From positions 1,364,001-1,428,000 of the forward strand of contig NC_081552.1 of NCBI RefSeq assembly GCF_963082655.1: DNA of 64,000 nucleotides. Reading direction: 5' to 3'. This document shows positions 35,231 through 47,092 of this stretch, in pieces; position 1 is the stretch's first letter; each line of letters opens with the position of its first letter. A program made the translations under genes and the position numbers. The notes beneath the pieces are model-generated. The model searched no databases, was not told where the DNA came from, and was given only the letters and a program-made list of their open reading frames with translations. Source of the stretch: Stomoxys calcitrans. Taxonomy: Eukaryota; Arthropoda; Insecta; Diptera; Muscidae.

Positions 35231-35443
35231 GTTTGAATCCACATTGTAGTCAAATCTCTTCGACTAGAAAGGGGTTGGGTTGTCAGAAAAGAAATTTCTC
35301 ATATGTGGAATATACATAAAAACTATCTTATTTCAGAATATTGATGTAAACTACATTGGAAAAATCTTTAAATGGAGATACTTTCTATATTTTGTCTTCA
35401 TTTGCAAAAATAACTATCAACGCTTCAAATGTTCCCTTTCCAC
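35231..35443 (+). repeat. Unclassified dispersed repeat, copy 1
   Basis: About 210 bp is shared with 37034-37246: GTTTGAATCCACATTGTAGT, GACTAGAAAGGGGTTGGGTT, GTCAGAAAAGAAATTTCTCA, ATATTGATGTAAACTACAT and ATCAACGCTTC occur in the same order in both. It has no inverted ends. A GGTTTGAATCC box resembles a tRNA B box, so a SINE is one possibility. Confidence 0.55.
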
Positions 35444-35450
35444 CGTTATA

Positions 35451-36352
35451 AAGGGTGGTTTTTTAAGAGCTATAGGAAAGTTAAAAAAATGACACATAAA
35501 ATTCAAAAAAAAAATCATGAAATCTTTATTTGAATCGATAGTACTGTCCATATAATTTAATGTTTGAAGATTGTTTCATGCAAATGGTGACCGTGACTGC
35601 GCCTCAAATGGTCCATCCGCTTAGTCCAATTTTGGCATACTCTTTCCAACATTTCGGCCGGCATCTCACGAATAAATGCTTCAATGCGTCAGTTGAAGCG
35701 GGCTTTTCTGTATAGACGTGAACTTTAACATAGCCCCACAAAAAATAGTCTAAAGGCGTTAATCGCACGATCTAGGCGGCCAATAGAGCGGTGCTGAACG
35801 TTAATTAAATGTTCGCTGAACTCGCCCCTCAATAAGTCCATTGTTATGCGTGCTGTGTGGCATGTGGCGCTGTATTGTTAAAACCACATGTCATGCAAGT
35901 TAAACTCTTACATGTGGGGCAAAAGATGTGGGATATAATCTCACGGTATCGCTCACCATTCACAGTTACGTTACGATTCGCATCATCTTTGAAGAAGTAC
36001 GGTACAATGATGCCACCAGCCCATAAACCGCACCAAACTGTGACTTTCTGGATGTAATGGTAACTCTTGCAATGATATGGCTGATGAAAATCGACAACTC
36101 TGCTTATTTACGTACCCATTGAGCCAAAAATGAGCTTAGTCGCTGAACACAAGAAGCGCGCGATGAACTTTCTTAACTGAGCACGCATTTTGAAATAAAA
36201 TTCAATGATTTGCAAGCGTTGTTCGTTTGTAAGGAGATTCATGGTTAAATTATGGACCAAACTAAAGATGTTTGACAGTGAAACAGAACACGAAACGTGC
36301 CTGAGCTGTTTAATGCAGTGTTACCAAAAAGATAATAGCTAAAAATCACCTT
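35451..36352 (-). mobile_element. Tc1/mariner-like element, internally deleted, TA-flanked
   Basis: Ends AAGGGTGGTTTTTTAAGAGC (left) and AGCTAAAAATCACCTT (right) lie between TA dinucleotides. It belongs to the same family as the element at 33444: matching segments include TTTCGGCCGGCATCTCACGA, ATAGTCTAAAGGCGTT and CACCATTCACAGTTACGTTA. Transposase-derived sequence lies on the minus strand and is broken by many stops. It inserted immediately next to the repeat ending at 35443. Confidence 0.78.
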
Positions 36353-36362
36353 TAAAAGGCCT

Positions 36363-36560
36363 AAAACACAGCATTAACCGATCCTGGACTTGACTTTTTG
36401 CGTCTCAATTTCCACCTGATTTCGCTGAAATTTGGCACAGCGACATCGGTTATGACTTCTAGCATCTGTGCCAAGTATGATCTGAATCGATCTATAAGCT
36501 GATATAGGCCTCCTTAATATCGATATCCCGATATGACTTCTTGAGACCATAGAAGTCGCA
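36363..36560 (-). repeat. Family A/B repeat fragment
   Basis: One diverged unit on the minus strand (ATTTCGCTGAAATTTGGCAC, GATCTGAATCGATCTATAAG, GATATCCCGATATGACTTCT). It is cut off on the right by the mariner MITE at 36566. Confidence 0.5.
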
Positions 36561-36565
36561 ATATA

Positions 36566-36794
36566 TTGGGTTGCCCAAAAAGTAATTGCGGATTTTTCAT
36601 ATAGTCGGCGTTGACAAATTTTTTCACAGCTTGTGACTCTGAAATTGCATTCTTTCCGCTGTTACCTGTCAGCTGTTACTTTTAGCTTGCTTTAGAAAAA
36701 AAGTATATTTGATTAAAGTTCATTCATTCAAGTTTTATTAAAAATGCATTTACTTTCTTTTAAAAAATCCGCAATAACTTTTTGGACAACCCAA
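36566..36794. mobile_element. Mariner MITE, complete, TA-flanked
   Basis: This 229-bp copy runs from TTGGGTTGCCCAAAAAGTAA to ATAACTTTTTGGACAACCCAA between TA dinucleotides. It matches the 15978 copy in reverse orientation, with a tandem CATTCATTCA variation near 36722. Confidence 0.85.
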
Positions 36795-36899
36795 TAATTA
36801 ATTGCAAATAATTCAAATACGAACTGAGTAAAGTAAAGAAGTAAAGAAGACTTGATGAAATAAAGAAGATTTGATGAAAATGCGTTTAAGCGAAATTGA

Positions 36900-36990
36900 G
36901 CAAAAAAACGTTTTTGTTTTCATTCAGATCTTAAATCGGCAGATCGGCTTATATGGCAGGTAAATACGGTCCGATCTGGACCGTAATTGG
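36900..36990 (+). repeat. Family A repeat fragment, single unit
   Basis: TTAAATCGGCAGATCGGCTT, ATATGGCAGGTAAATACGG and TCCGATCTGGACCG form one isolated unit. Confidence 0.45.
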
Positions 36991-37033
36991 GCAAAACGAC
37001 AAGGCTCCGCTCGGCAGCAGCGCGCACTCTAAT

Positions 37034-37246
37034 GTTTCAATCCACATCGTATTCAATTCACTTTGACTAGAAATGGGTTGGGTTGTCAGAAAAGAATTTT
37101 CTCATATGTGGAAAATACATAAAAACAATCTTTTTTCAGAATATTGATGTAAGCTACATATGAAAATTTTTTAAATACAGATCGTTTGGGATATTTGGTC
37201 TTATTTTGCAAAAGTAACCATCAACGCTTCGAAAGCTCTCCATTCC
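37034..37246 (+). repeat. Unclassified dispersed repeat, copy 2
   Basis: Partner of 35231-35443, roughly 80-85% identical by eye. No flanking duplication is evident. Confidence 0.55.
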
Positions 37247-39654
37247 AGCGCCAGTGTTGAGATGGTCCAATTTGCCTTGCACTCAGCACCATAGTTTAAG
37301 AAATATTATGCATGCATTTATTTTATTCCTGAACTGCATTTGAGGGGAAACGGGTTAATCAATAGAGTCGTTGCTAACACTTTTACAAATGTAATTGGAC
37401 GTCGTCCTAGCTGGAGCAGAGCCACGACACGAAGGCGAAAGCGACAAAGAAAAAAAAAAAAAAACAAGGAGAAAAACATGCGACCACCATATACATACCA
37501 CCATCACTTAGCGATTGAATTAATTTCAATAATAAAAACGCTGCAGGCATTTATGATGAAGATCACTTACAGTATGACGTTGCTGGGTACAGGACTCGGC
37601 TGCAGCAGGCATAAGTAAACAACCAGCAAACAAACATTTGACTTTATGCACACGCCTGGCCCAGCCTGGCCCAGCCTGGCCCAGCCTGGCCCAACATTCA
37701 GCCATACATGTGTAGCAACAGTTGTATGGGCTGCTCCTGGCAAGTCGATACGTTCGTCTTGCCGTCGGTGAAATAGAACTATGCACGTAAATTGACTTCT
37801 TTATTTCGGTTCGGTCTAGTTGGTGGCGGGACAGTTGGGTGCTGCTGTGAGTAGGAAATGTTTATAATTTTGTCTTTATTGCTTTATTTGTACAAATGGA
37901 AATTGAAATCGATATGAAATCGAAATATTATTGGGCGACCACAAGAAATGACTGCTTCTTCAGTCTGTTGGCAATGATTACCGCAGTCTCCTCCCGATCC
38001 CATCGTCTTTGGCACTGTCCCCCTTGTGAGTGATGTGGTTTGTCGTAAAATCTTAACAACTTTATTGAGCAGAGATGGTGGCGGGGGCAGCGATGGCGAT
38101 GTCGGAGTATAGACAGTGAAGCGATATCGGGACGATGTTGTGGAGGAAGAATGGCATGATTTGATTTATATTTTTGACATATTGGTTTAGGGCATCTTTA
38201 AGCCAGACCTAATGCCATTAAAAGTGGAAAATCCGCGACTGCGTGCGTGCCACTGTCCGTCTGGTGGTATTGTCTTCGGCAGACGTGAGGCGAAAAAGAA
38301 CCCACAGCTGTATCCACATTGTGCATAGTGCCTGCCTTGGTATCTTTCGTAGATTTTATGACATCCAGGACATTTGTTCGTATCATTTCTGTATAAGGCT
38401 GTCATTGTGGACTCAGCTCCGCAGTGTGGCTCCATAGTTGTAGGGGGGTCTGAGCCGTGGAGTGGTGTGGGGTTTTGATCTCCTTGCCGTTGTTGTACAT
38501 CACATTTGCATTGCAAATCCTATTATGACTTGTAAAATTACATTCACAACCTTACAAATATACAACAGTTTGTATGTTTGTACATACCCTCATATACTGC
38601 CACACAATAGATGCCAGTACATACGAACTTATGTATGTAAATTTATATAGATTTGGTTGTTCGTTTGTTTGTTTGGTTGTCTTTTCACTCGCATTTGGCT
38701 TTTTGTGTTCAATTCTGTGCTCTGTCTCTTCAGTTTGGTTATGCAAGTCATAATTTTGTTCTTTTTTTTTTTTTTTGCTCTTGCGTCGCATTGTCTGTGC
38801 CCTCTCCCGGAGCGAGTCCGTCGAGATGGTATTGCTATTATTTGCCATATTGTTGGTGTGCCTGTGTCTGTGGCCGTAGGAATATGGCCCACAACAAGGT
38901 TCAATAACATGAATAATGCATACGAAAAGGTTTGTTTAAGCCGTTGCAGCTCCAACACCACCAGCGGCCGGACAACAAACAACAACTCCAAGTGCAACAA
39001 TGGCGCAAAGCTCTACGCATAATCATGTGGACAAGAAGAAGAAGAACAAGGAACCCTTTTGTGTGAATCTCTAGAAGACATTCACACGCACACCCAGAAT
39101 AACAACAACAACAACAACAACGCTGGCTTCGTTGACTTTGCGTAGTGTTGGTGGAGTTAGTTATGATATCTTTTCCAAACGAAGTTGATGCGGGTTTTTC
39201 ATTCGTCTAGATTGTGATATAGACATGCGCGTTTTTCTCGCAACCAACTGCATGCACTGTATGCACTGACAAAAATTATCCGCCTGTGCGTCTGGCAATT
39301 TCTTTTCTGTGAGCAATCAAACCTTTCAATTCATTCTTAAGGTTAAACAGTCCAGATTAATTTTTATTATTCTCCCTAACGGCAGAGATACCACTGGGTA
39401 TATACTGCAGTTATCCGACCTATAATGCTATATGTTGTTGTGGTCTGGTGGATGGCGCTTCAGAAGTCCACCTACTGTTCAATACTCACCGGATCCAAAG
39501 GATGGCTTATTTGTGCATCACAGCCGCACTGAGGATGACACCATCTGATGCACTGAATTTAATTTAGAATGCGAACCTTATATACAAACCTACACATTGT
39601 AGGCTGTAGGCAATAGGCTTTATCATTTTTTGATATCAGAGGGAGGCGGGTCCT
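37247..39654. other. No supported gene; simple repeats
   Basis: It contains an A-run at 37446, the GCCTGGCCCA minisatellite, a T-run at 38761 and (AAC)n at 39101-39121. Two stretches are more coding-like on the minus strand. One is an open frame without an early ATG at about 37890-38155 (RYRFTVYTPTSPSLPPPPSL, then NKVVKILRQTTSLTRGTV). The other is a frame at 38187-38516 with NKCPGCHKIYERYQGRHYAQ. Neither is recognised, and a competing frame covers the second. Confidence 0.3.
37654..37693. repeat. 10-bp minisatellite, four units
   Basis: GCCTGGCCCA is repeated four times without change. It is unusually GC-rich for this region. Confidence 0.75.
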
Positions 39655-40330
39655 TTCTTTCGTGTTCTACTTTTAAATATAGTCAATTTGAGTCCCATTT
39701 TGTATGTCCGGTCTGTATAAGCAGGCATACAGGGGTTTTTGGAGAATGGCGGCTCCCTAATATGCGTATTCTACTCACCAATAACTTTCATTAGAGTCTC
39801 ATATTACCAGTATAGGCCAATGTGGGTGTTTAAAGGGGGCTTTAGGGTGGGGACGGCTCTCTAAATAACTTTCATTTGAGTCCCATACTGTCCCGATCGG
39901 ACCAATATTATTTTTCGGCGGTGCTTTTGTGGTAAGGGGTATGGTCCGCTTCCAATTATATAGCCTGTTGCTCCTTCCAGACCGTATTCGTAATCTACTT
40001 TTGAATACCTTTCACATGATCGTCCAATATGCCTATTTGAGGGGGTTTTGTGGTCGGGGCGACTGCCAAGGTACTTGGGCCAATTTTTAATATCAAATTC
40101 GTATTCTACTCTCAAATACCCTTCATTTGAGTTCCATATTGTCCCGATCGGCCCACTTTTATTTTTGGGTGTCGCTTTTGGGGTAAGGAGGAGGGTCCGA
40201 CCCCTCTCCGATATCAAAAAATTATACAACCTCCTACTCTTTTCAGATCAAACTATTGTACACAATCTGTGAGAATTTCCAGAAAATCGGCTTAACCTTT
40301 TTTAAGTCCATACTGGACGAACAAATTTAC
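39655..40330 (+). repeat. Family C modular repeat fragment
   Basis: Modules with TTTCATTTGAGTCCCATACT, GTCCCGATCGGACCAATATT, TTTGGGGTAAGGAGGAGGGT and GTACACAATCTGTGAGAATT. It holds the right part of the family. The end abuts a reversed family A fragment at 40358. Confidence 0.65.
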
Positions 40331-40357
40331 AAATCCGCTCCCAAATCCCCTTTTTTT

Positions 40358-40826
40358 ATACCCACCACCGATGGATGGGGGTATATTCATTTTGCCATTC
40401 CGTTTGCAACACATCGAAATAACCATTTCCGACCCTATAAAGTATATATATTCTTGATCAGCGTAAAAATCTAAGACGATCTAGACATGTCCGTCCGTCT
40501 GTCTGTTGAAATCACGCTACAGTCTTTAAAAATAGAGATATTGAGCTGAAATTTTGCACAGATTCTTTTTTTTGTCCATAAGCAGGTTTTGTTCGCAGAT
40601 GGGCTATATCAGACTATATCTGATATAGCCCCCATATAGACCGATCCGCCGATTTATGGTCTTAGGCCAATAAAAGCCACATTTATTATCCGATTTTGCT
40701 GAAATTTGGTACAGTCAGTTAAATTAAGCCCCTCAACATCCTTCTACAAGTTGGCTCTAATCGGTGCAGTTTTGAATATAAAGTTGCCATATAGACCGAT
40801 CCGCCGACTAAGGGTTTTAGGTACAA
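40358..40826 (-). repeat. Family A repeat, tail plus two units, reversed
   Basis: It opens with the family end TATACCCACCACCGATGG, then the inverted tail (CATTCCGTTTGCAACACATC, TATATATTCTTGATCAGCGT, TCCGTCCGTCTGTCTGTTGA) and two units (GATATAGCCCCCATATAGAC, then TTGCCATATAGACCGATCC). It is truncated inward. Confidence 0.72.
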
Positions 40827-40999
40827 CAGATATTAACGAAGTATTTAAAAATATTCCCTTTGAAAGCTATAAGGCTTTATTCAATCAACACTTCAATCAA
40901 GCGAATGGTGTATTCGCTGCATATTCGTTGCCTTTGAGAGTGTTAAGTGAGATGACCAAAAGACATGCAATGTACGGCTTTCGTCATGTTCTCTTGCTA

Positions 41000-41895
41000 T
41001 GAATAGTTTTGAATGCTGTTGTTTTGAAATGATGTCTGGAAACGACAATATGCACTATGGATTCATAGGCAATTTAAAGGATATTCAAACCGTTATCCCT
41101 GGTAATAGAAGTTACATAGACTTCTACGCGGATGGTTTCGAACTAGACGACGAGGTGGAATTTGGGGTGTACTCTGAAAAACTAGAACTGATCAAATGGA
41201 GAAGGTTACCCGACCACTGAAGATCCTTGCAATTAAAGATGTGGTGGAGTGGCTAAGATATAACGTTATAACGACAATTGGCATAAATACCTTTTCTGAC
41301 AGCTGTTAAATCCCTGAAGAACGTATTTCGGAATTAAAAAACTGCCCTCGACTGACGCAGATCTCTCAACGAGAGGGCTGAGAGATCTCTCACGTGTTCT
41401 CTTTGCCGAGCCAGAAATTTGTAAAGCGGACGAGCTTGCGAGACCAGGAACTACCTTACACATTCTAGGGGAACTGGAATCTTTGGGTATGCCTCTAGCG
41501 ACATGTAAGTTAAGTCTTCAGGATCAGGCCCGAAAGGCAACGAATGATAGATGGTCGCAAAGAGGGGGCTGTGAGCATTCCAAAACTATGTGGCCTTATC
41601 TAGATTACTGAAGGATGCCATTAACGACTTTCACCGAAGCTGTGAGGGCGTCGAGGAAGAAGAGACTATAGAACATCTGCTTTGTGTGTGCCCCGCAGGG
41701 AGGTGGACCATTCTGCCAAGAGGGAATACCACTGTAAAAAATATTGTAAATCAGGGGAGGATTTGCCTCAAAACCATTAACTGCTGGACGGATTTGGATT
41801 TTGGATGTTTTAGCGTGGTACAAGGAAGTTCCCGACATGAAGATAAATTTGAATATAATTTAGCCAAGACTGACAGTTTAACAAATCTATGTTAA
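41000..41895 (+). pseudogene. Non-LTR retrotransposon RNase H domain and C-terminus, decayed
   Basis: Frames give NRSYIDFYADGFELDDEVEF, GVYSEKLELIKWRRLPDH (RNase H start; the usual TDGS is degraded to ADGF), then in other frames segments resembling VVEWLRYNVITTIGI and LHILGELESLGMPLATCKL, and finally EEEETIEHLLCVCPA. The order is that of an RNase H domain and zinc-containing C-terminus after RT in Jockey-group elements. Stops and frameshifts occur near 41218, 41300 and 41580. It differs from the Jockey-like family at 31550, which shows no RNase H here, so a second retroposon lineage is present. Confidence 0.65.
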
Positions 41896-42151
41896 GTGAT
41901 TAACAGAGCACTGCTAACTTATTTTCTTTTAAATGTTTAATAAAAAAATAATTTTTTACAACTTCTTACCTAAAAACTTCTGAAATCACTGCATAAATAA
42001 TTTATCATCACCATAATGCTTAATAATAACCAAACCCTCAAAGCTTTCCCCCTGTTCCTTAATGGAATGTTCATGGGAAAACTTGCAAACCTCTATGCAA
42101 GTTATTTGAATCAGTTATCTCTCTAATGGCCCAATATAATACCAGGATAAG
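41896..42151. other. No recognised gene
   Basis: AT-rich spacer with nothing supportable. Confidence 0.35.
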
Positions 42152-42309
42152 CTCCTACCAAGAGTTTTTGGAACCTGTAGTCCCTATATTCAAATTATGA
42201 CCAGTCCAGCACAGTGGGCCATTGTGTTAAATTCAAAGGGCCAAGTTTCTTCGATCTGAAATATAATTTGAATATAGGGACAACTGATTCGAATAGCTCT
42301 TGGTAGGAG
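42152..42309. repeat. Foldback element, 158 bp
   Basis: Two pairs of exact inverted segments nest around a 64-base loop: 42152-42164 with 42297-42309 (CTCCTACCAAGAG) and 42180-42198 with 42263-42281 (GTCCCTATATTCAAATTAT). The loop and right arm resemble 47093-47230, which shows that this is a dispersed repeat. Confidence 0.7.
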
Positions 42310-43290
42310 GTAGTCTTGGGCCGAATTACCGCATACGTGAACGAGTAAAATTGTTAAAAAAATTTGTTTTGGCATTACCACATTCCTTAATGCATAATCG
42401 AGTATCAGCTAGCTCTTCGAAATCCACTCGTGAGCTCAGGAGCAATCGAATAGAATTGTTACTTCAAAATAGTAAAACAAAAGTTAAAATGTCAGTATTT
42501 GAGTGTGATTATAATATGAAAAAAGTAAATAAACACTTTTCATCGTATTTGGGACTAATTTACACAAAATAAATGGGCGACAAGAGTTTGAAATGAAGGA
42601 ATAGTCCTCCCAGTTAAATTACAATTATGCAAAATCTTGGAGAAATGTAAGAAACTGCGGTAGACATGAGCCCTTTGAAGTTGAACTTAAACCAAGTCAA
42701 AACAGTCAAAGTAAATGGCATTTACTATCGGGAAAACATGTTGGAAGCTGTTTTGGACCCGTGGGCAAGCAAATATTTCGGTCGTAGTCACTCAACGCAT
42801 GTGTAAGCCAAGAATGGCTCAAAAATCATGTTCCGCACTTCATCTGGTCCACAATTTCTGTCCAATTTGCCAGATCCGCCAATCCGACGGACTATTCTAT
42901 TTGGACCACTTTTGAGAGCAAGGTAAGGACTAAAATATATGCCCGTGTGGATGCGTTGAAGAAATCCATTGTAAAGGAAAGGGCCAAAATACCGACTGAT
43001 TACATTCGTGCAGCTTACAATTCGTTTTTTTTAACGATTCGGAACAATAGTTAAGGCAAAATGTTGTCATATCGAGCAAAAGTGAATGGTTCAAAAATTT
43101 CGGTTATTTCCACATATTTTTGTAATTTGAATCAATTAAAAATATTTTTACACAAAAAAAGTGATTGTTTGAATTGGAAACACTTCATGTCAGTTACTCG
43201 TTAAATCTACATAACACGCATTTTTTTATTAATAATATAATATAATATAAAAGTAGGTTCCATACTCTCTCGACAAGCAGACGCGATGTA
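42310..43290. other. No recognised gene
   Basis: The frame at 42300-42572 begins in the foldback element and is not supported. The region 42660-43030 contains degraded text reminiscent of a Tc1-type transposase (a stretch reading NFCPICQIRQSDGLFYLDHF, and CCTTTGGACCACTT-like phrases), but not enough to call. Confidence 0.3.
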
Positions 43291-43525
43291 TGGGGTTGCC
43301 CAAAAAGTAATTGCGATTTTTCATATAGTCGGCGTTGACAAATTTTTTCACAGCTTGTGACTCTGTAATTGCATTCTTTCTTCTGTCAGTTATCAGCTGT
43401 TACTTTTAGCTTGCTTTAGAAAAAAGTGTAAAAAAAGTATATTTGATTAAAGTTCATTCTAAGTTTTATTAAAAATGCATTTACTTTCTTTTAAAAAATC
43501 CGCAATTACTTTTTGGGCAACCCAA
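43291..43525. mobile_element. Mariner MITE, complete, TA-flanked
   Basis: This 235-bp copy runs from TGGGGTTGCCCAAAAAGTAA to TTACTTTTTGGGCAACCCAA between TA dinucleotides. It has one substitution at the left tip and one base missing in GCGATTTTT; otherwise it is close to the 36566 copy. Confidence 0.87.
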
Positions 43526-43882
43526 TAGATTCCCCCTTATTATAGTATTATGGTTGGTAAATGGACAAATGATATCACACAAATCGAGTGCGACTGTCAG
43601 ATTTGATGAAAACGATCGATATATAAGTTAATTGAATTCTATACTACATCGCGCCTGTTTGTCGAGAGAGTATGGAACCTACTTTTATATATATTTTTTT
43701 TTTATTTACCACAATATTTTTCTATTTCAATCTATCGAAGGCGAATAAGTTAGAGAATACCATGAAATGTGAAATTCGCCTTCGACTACAACTGCTGTCG
43801 ATTTTCGCCTTCGACAACGGGAATAGGGGTGATTATTTATGTACGCATTATTCGGCAATGACGGGATCACTTTTATCTATCA

Positions 43883-45526
43883 CTAGCTGACCCGGGCCCG
43901 CTCCGCTGCTCCTTCTTTTACTTTATATGGAACAAAAGTTTCCTTCGAATATTTAATTAAATAGATCTTTTAGTGAAATACCATGCTACGAAAATAGTAT
44001 ATCGCTTGACTAACAATTTAACAATATATGTGCCTTTGTCCGAATCCCATATGATTTTTATTGGTTTACGAAATTAAGTTTGGATGTAAAAATGCTTCAT
44101 TTCAACCCGATATACTCATGATGTCTGATTTAGTGGTGTTTTGGGGGAGAGGAGGTCCTCCAGACACTTGGCCCTGAAAAAATATCAGCATCGTGCTCTT
44201 CTCTCAAATACTATTTATTTAAACCCCATATTGTTATTGGCTTAAGAGGAGTTTTCAGGATGAGGCGTCCCCCAAACACATGGCCAAATTCGTTTTCTAA
44301 TCTCAAATACCTTTCATTTGAGCCACATATTGGCATGGGGGTGTTTAAGGAAAGGAGTGATGCCCTAAATACATGGTCCTACATTTGGATATCTAATTCG
44401 AACCGAACACAGATTTTGGTAATAAAATTCAATGATTTGCAAGCGTTGCTCGTTAGTAAGTCTATTCATGATGAAATGTCAAAGCATACTGAGCATCTTT
44501 CTCTTTGACACCATGTCTGAAATCCCACGTGATCTGTCAAATACTAATGCATGAAAATCCTAACCTCAAAAAAATCACCCTTTAGCTATGAATATTTAGT
44601 TCCACTCTTTTTAAGACCCAAATTGTCTTGGTGGGCAAATAAGTCCTATTTGGGGTTTGTTATGGTGGTGGGACGTCCCCTAGATAGTTGGTCCCTAATG
44701 TTGACATCAGATACGTGGTCTACTCCAACATACCTTTAATTTGGGCCCCATATTTCCATAGTCTGCAAACATGATCAGCTTGGGGGGTCTTTCGGGGGAT
44801 GGGCGGCTAGTCAGTCAGTTGGCCTTGAAAATATATTTCGGATTCGGGTTCTACTCTAAAAACCCTCTTATTTGAGCCTCATATTGCAATAGTCAGAAAA
44901 TCTTGCTATTTGGGTGGTGTTGTCGGGGTGGGGTGGCCCCATAGACACTTTTCCCGAATATTGATATCAAATTCGTGCTTTACTCCCACAGATCTTTCAT
45001 TTGAGCCCCATATTGCTCTGGTCGTAAATTTGTCCCCTTTGGGAATGTGGTCAACCCAATATATCCGATTTGGGGGTGTTTTGTAGCTTGGGTGGTCCCC
45101 CTAGCACTTGGTCCGACAATTGGATATCAGATACGTTTTCTTATCCTAAATACCTTTTATTTGAGTCCCATATTGTCGTGATTGGTCGAAATATATGTTT
45201 GGTAGGTTTTAGGGTGGGGCAGCCCCCCAGGTAGCCCATCCGAAATTTGGGCACCAAATTTTTATTTTTAGGGTACTATATGAGGTCACACAAAATTTCG
45301 CTTAAATCGCACCACCTATCTTCGAGATCTGGCGTTTTTGAAAATTAGGGTGAGGGGGTGGGTCCGCCCCCTTCAGATATCAAAAAATTTATTTTCACCA
45401 GGGGGTCATTATGCACCATCTATGAAAATTTAAAGAAAATCGGTTCAGCCGTTTTCTGAAGGAACACACAAACAAACAAACAAACAAACCTACAAACAAA
45501 CACAAATTGATTTTTAAGTATAAGAT
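43883..45526 (+). repeat. Family C modular repeat, full-length copy with nested insertion
   Basis: Head CTAGCTGACCCGGGCCCGCT, end with (CAAA)n and CAAATTGATTTTTAAGTATA. Between them about nine modules of roughly 140-150 bp each carry ATTTGAGCCCCATATTG, a G-rich GGGGTGTTTTGGGG stretch and TTGGATATCAGATACG. Both ends match the copy at 50613. I have seen this head motif in many insect repeats but cannot place it in a superfamily. A Tc1/mariner fragment lies inside at 44395-44582. No protein is encoded. Confidence 0.78.
44395..44582 (-). mobile_element. Tc1/mariner-like element end, nested in family C
   Basis: It ends AAAAAATCACCCTT before TA (44583-44584), as in the other AAGGGTGAT elements, and contains AAAATTCAATGATTTGCAAG and GAAATGTCAAAGC. 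It represents the 5' end of the element. The rest is lost, and family C sequence resumes on both sides. Confidence 0.65.
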
Positions 45527-45610
45527 TCTCTCCGAATCCGCACAAAGTTGTTGTCCTCTTCAGAATAAGAGGAGGCCAAGCACATCAAAAGGAATATAGC
45601 CATGCTATTT

Positions 45611-46880
45611 TGTACCCTCCACCATAGGATGACGGTATACTAATTTCGTCATTCTGTTTGTAACACCTCGAAATATGCATCTGAGACCCCATGAAGTATA
45701 TATATTCTTGATCGTCATGACATTTTAAGTCGATCTAGCCATGTTCGTCCGTCTGTCCGTCCGTCTATCTGCCGAAAGCACGCTAACTTTCGAAGGAGTA
45801 AAGCTAGCCGCTTGAAATTTTGCACAAAAACTTTTTATTAGTGTAGGTCGGTTAGGATTGTAAATGGGCCAAATCGGTCCATGTTTTGATATAACTGCCA
45901 TATAAACTGATCTTGGATTTTAACTTCTTGAACCTCTAGAGACCGCAATTATCATCTGATTTAACTGAAATTTTGCACATAGTGTTTTGGTATCACTTCC
46001 AACAACTGTAGTAAGTATTGCGAAAATCGGTGCATAACCTGATATAGCTGCCTTATAAACCGATCATGGGTCTTGGCTTCTTCAGCTTTTAGAGGGCGCA
46101 ATTCCTATCCGATTTGGCTGTAATTTCGCACCTGTTGTTTTGATGTCACTTCCAACTGTGCTAAGTATGGTTTAAATCGGTTCATAACCTGGAATAGCTG
46201 CCATATAAACCGATCTGGGATCTTGACTTCTTGAGTCTCTAGAGGGCGCAACTCTCATCCGATTTGGCTGAAATTTTTCACGTGGTGTTTTGGTATGTCT
46301 TCCAAGAATTGTGCTTAATATGACGCAAATCGGTATATAATCTGATATAGCTGCCATATAAACCGATCATGGGTCTTGACTTCTTGAGCTTTTTGAGGAC
46401 ACAATTCCTTTCGATTTGGCTGTAATTTTGCACGTGGTGCTACTAAGTATAATTGAAATCGGTTGATAACTTGATATAGCTGCCATATAAACCGATCTGG
46501 GATCTTGACTTCTTGAGTCTCTAGAGGTCGCAATTCTCATCAGATTTGGCTGAAACTTTGTACAATGACTTCTGCCATGACTTTCACCATACGTGTCCAA
46601 TATGGTCTGAATCGATCTATAATTTGATACAGCTCCCATATAAACCGATCTTCCGATTTTGCTTCATGAGCCCCTACAAGGGGCAATACTTATCTGAATG
46701 GACTGAAATATAACACAATGGCTTCTACAATGTTCAGCATTCAATTCATTTATGGTCCGAATCAGACCATAACTTGATAATGCTCCTAAAAAGAGATGCC
46801 GCGCAAAGAACTCGACAAATGCTATCGATGGTGGAGGGTATATAAGATTCGACCCGGCAGTACTTAGCACCCTCTTACTT
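45611..46880 (-). repeat. Family B dispersed repeat, full-length reversed copy
   Basis: It opens TACCCTCCACCATAGGATG and closes GATGGTGGAGGGTATATAAG, GACCCGGCAGTACTTAGCAC, CCTCTTACTT, the reversed head. Seven or so units each show CTGATATAGCTGCCATATAA, ACCGATC and the TTGACTTCTTGAG phrase. It is the longest family B copy. Minus-strand frames inside (46172-46639) are repeats of the same 50-odd codon translation, not genes. Confidence 0.8.
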
Positions 46881-47092
46881 CTTTGTTTTCAAAAATTTCA
46901 ATAAATTCGCAATTTTTGCAAAAGCCGGGTAGATGTAAATTGCCATTTGTGTTGCTTTGTTTTGCCACAAACATATGTTAAAATCAACTCTGATATAAAA
47001 AATAATAGGTAGCCATTTGAAAAATTTCAATACGACAGCTTTGGAGTGCTGTAATACATTCATTCGATACGTAACAAAATCTCATTCGATAT

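Noticed and set aside
38187..38516. Minus-strand frame with CPGCHKIYERYQGRHYAQC
   Set aside because: Another open frame overlaps it on the same strand with equally plausible content, no splice sites or homology decide between them, and I do not recognise either.
40830..41000. Open stretch DINEVFKNIPFESYKALFNQ and following residues between repeat A and the RNase H fragment
   Set aside because: It looks protein-like but has no recognisable family, start or splice sites; it may be part of the adjacent decayed retroposon.
42660..43040. Possible Tc1 transposase remnant
   Set aside because: Only scattered suggestive phrases; no catalytic block could be read in any frame.
45611..46639. Several 60-90 codon minus-strand frames
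   Set aside because: They are successive translations of family B units (MAAISGY-like repeats) and do not represent proteins.
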